Assembly (NCBI RefSeq): GCF_901827205.1
Contig: NZ_LR594675.1
Coordinates: forward strand, 744,001-808,000
DNA length: 64,000 nucleotides
Origin: Variovorax sp. PBS-H4
GTDB taxonomy: Bacteria; Pseudomonadota; Gammaproteobacteria; Burkholderiales; Burkholderiaceae_C
Direction of reading: 5' to 3'
The translations under genes were made by a program, and so were the position numbers. The notes beneath the pieces were generated by a model. The model had not been told where the DNA came from. It saw nothing but the letters and a program-made list of their open reading frames with translations, and did no database searches. Positions 63,004 through 64,000 of this stretch are shown here, piece by piece; the first letter of the stretch is position 1, and each line of letters starts with the position of its first letter.

Positions 63004-64000
63004 TTACAAGGACAGACCCATGCGCGGTTGTTGACCCCTGTACCGTCTGATTAGGCGACGTGCAGGTTCTTCGATCAAGTGATGACTGAGCGCGGAGATG
63101 AGAAGGAGGACAACGAAAGTGACAATGGCAAGCAGAAGGTTGTTTTCCAACATCGAAAAGCGACGTACCCAGCGGTCGTGATAGTTGACCAGCATAAGAA
63201 TGACCAAGGCTTGAAAAGAATAGAAGCTGTAACTGATTTTGCCAAGCCAGACGAACGGCCTTGTAGAAAGCAGGGCAGCCAAATAGCTCTTGCCATGTGC
63301 CACATTGAGAGTCACGAGAGCGATGACTGGAATGGAAATCCAGTTATGGCCTACGTATAGTGGCAACATTGGGCCGGCAATACCGAGATATATGCAGAAC
63401 AGGAGAATCAAGACAAATTGACCGGCATTGCCGATGGGTTTAAGGCGCCCACTTTGCCAAGCAAGGCACACGCAGCAGCCGAGCAAAAACTCGGGCAGTC
63501 GAAATATAGGCATCGAGTAAAAAACCCCCGCCGAGGTCGTGGGGAACAGTTTAGCCGAGAGGCCTGGTAGGGCGGCGAGGACAACGCAAGCGAACATGAT
63601 AAGCTTCTGTAGCCGCCATGAAAGCTTCACCAGTGTCGGTAAGAAGAATGGCAAAATCACGTAGCAAAACGCTTCGACTGAAATTGACCAACTGCTTCCG
63701 ACATTCCAGAGCGGAAAGAGCTGAACGAACCAAGCCTGGATCAGCAAGATGTTGGCGAGAAGAAGAAATGCTCCGCGGGCGAACGAGGCCAAGATATCGC
63801 TCCAAGCACTGCCGTCGGAGGCTACGCCAAACCAAGGTAAGGTGACAACCGCCGCCGCAACATAAACTGGGTAGATGCGCGCAAAGCGATTAAGAAGATA
63901 GGAGCGAATGCTGGTGCTCCCATCTTGATAGCGATAGGTCAGAACAAAGCCCGAAAGCAAGAAAAATATGCTCATGCCGACGGCTCCTTGGTTGAGCATA
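63004..64000 (-). CDS. Acyltransferase 3 family membrane protein (partial)
   Basis: A membrane acyltransferase of the OafA/NodX type with about ten helices; the 5' end continues beyond the right edge. Visible: QGAVGMSIFFLLSGFVLTYRY (an active-site region follows a His-bearing helix that would be outside the window), SYLLNRFARIYPVYVAAAVVTLPW, LLLIQAWF...WNVGSSWSISVEAFCYVILPFFLP, and ISYSFYSFQALVILMLVNY near the C-terminus. It probably acetylates the surface polysaccharide. It is convergent with the hexapeptide gene. No matching first residue can be assigned. Confidence 0.9.
   Translation of the reverse strand, partial: MLNQGAVGMSIFFLLSGFVLTYRYQDGSTSIRSYLLNRFARIYPVYVAAAVVTLPWFGVASDGSAWSDILASFARGAFLLLANILLIQAWFVQLFPLWNVGSSWSISVEAFCYVILPFFLPTLVKLSWRLQKLIMFACVVLAALPGLSAKLFPTTSAGVFYSMPIFRLPEFLLGCCVCLAWQSGRLKPIGNAGQFVLILLFCIYLGIAGPMLPLYVGHNWISIPVIALVTLNVAHGKSYLAALLSTRPFVWLGKISYSFYSFQALVILMLVNYHDRWVRRFSMLENNLLLAIVTFVVLLLISALSHHLIEEPARRLIRRYRGQQPRMGLSL

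Overview
The window is high-GC DNA (estimated by eye in the high sixties percent over most of its length) with dense, short-spaced operons. The gene content points to a beta-proteobacterium of the Burkholderiales, most likely Comamonadaceae and Variovorax-like. The signs are Liv-type ABC importers, a Bug/TctC binding protein, TctAB, TRAP transporters, polyhydroxyalkanoate (PHA) granule genes, and dispersed intergenic repeats of the kind common in that family. This is an inference; there is no rRNA or tRNA in the window, and I see no phage, transposase or CRISPR array.

Region 1 (1-13 kb) looks like an import-and-degrade locus. A divergent TetR gene, with a perfect inverted repeat between the divergent genes, faces a leftward block: fumarylacetoacetate-hydrolase family protein, alpha/beta hydrolase, two tandem metal-dependent amidohydrolases, then (past a long palindromic repeat) livH, livM, a periplasmic binding protein and livG. 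Rightward from the TetR gene lies an esterase that runs convergently into a tctBA operon. Region 2 (13-20 kb) holds a beta-propeller lipoprotein, coaX, a BON-LysM protein, and an unusual three-gene operon: an acyl-CoA-dehydrogenase-fold flavoprotein, a PhnD-like binding protein without a signal peptide, and a ferritin-like di-iron protein with a TusA-like N-terminus. A rhodanese follows.

Region 3 (20-33 kb) has a TRAP operon (dctP, terminator hairpin, dctQ, dctM with a large proline-rich insert), a PHB-depolymerase-like esterase, a glutamine-rich FecR-like exported protein, glutathione reductase, a phospholipase D/cardiolipin-synthase protein, AMP nucleosidase and an orphan TctC. Region 4 (33-42 kb) has an ArsR/P450 divergent pair with a 13-bp perfect inverted repeat over the ArsR start, a PNPOx-GST operon facing a LysR gene, and a NodIJ-type ABC exporter embedded among dispersed repeats, including a second copy of the long palindromic element.

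Region 5 (41-53 kb) is peptide, amide and lipid metabolism: a DUF445 membrane protein, argE, an M20 amidohydrolase, a DUF2817 peptidase, a Liv-type binding protein, a molybdopterin oxidoreductase with an atypical low-GC patch, a zinc aminopeptidase lipoprotein, and a PHA-associated group (PHA-system protein, acyl-CoA-binding protein, TPR protein, TetR regulator, phasin). Region 6 (53-64 kb) is a surface polysaccharide locus: rfbBDAC for dTDP-L-rhamnose, then a clearly lower-GC block with a GT61 glycosyltransferase bearing six N-terminal ~37-residue repeats, an FdtA/QdtA-type ketoisomerase, a frameshifted FdtB/QdtB-type aminotransferase, a GT2 glycosyltransferase, a GNAT/FemAB-like protein, a hexapeptide acyltransferase and an acyltransferase-3 running off the right edge.
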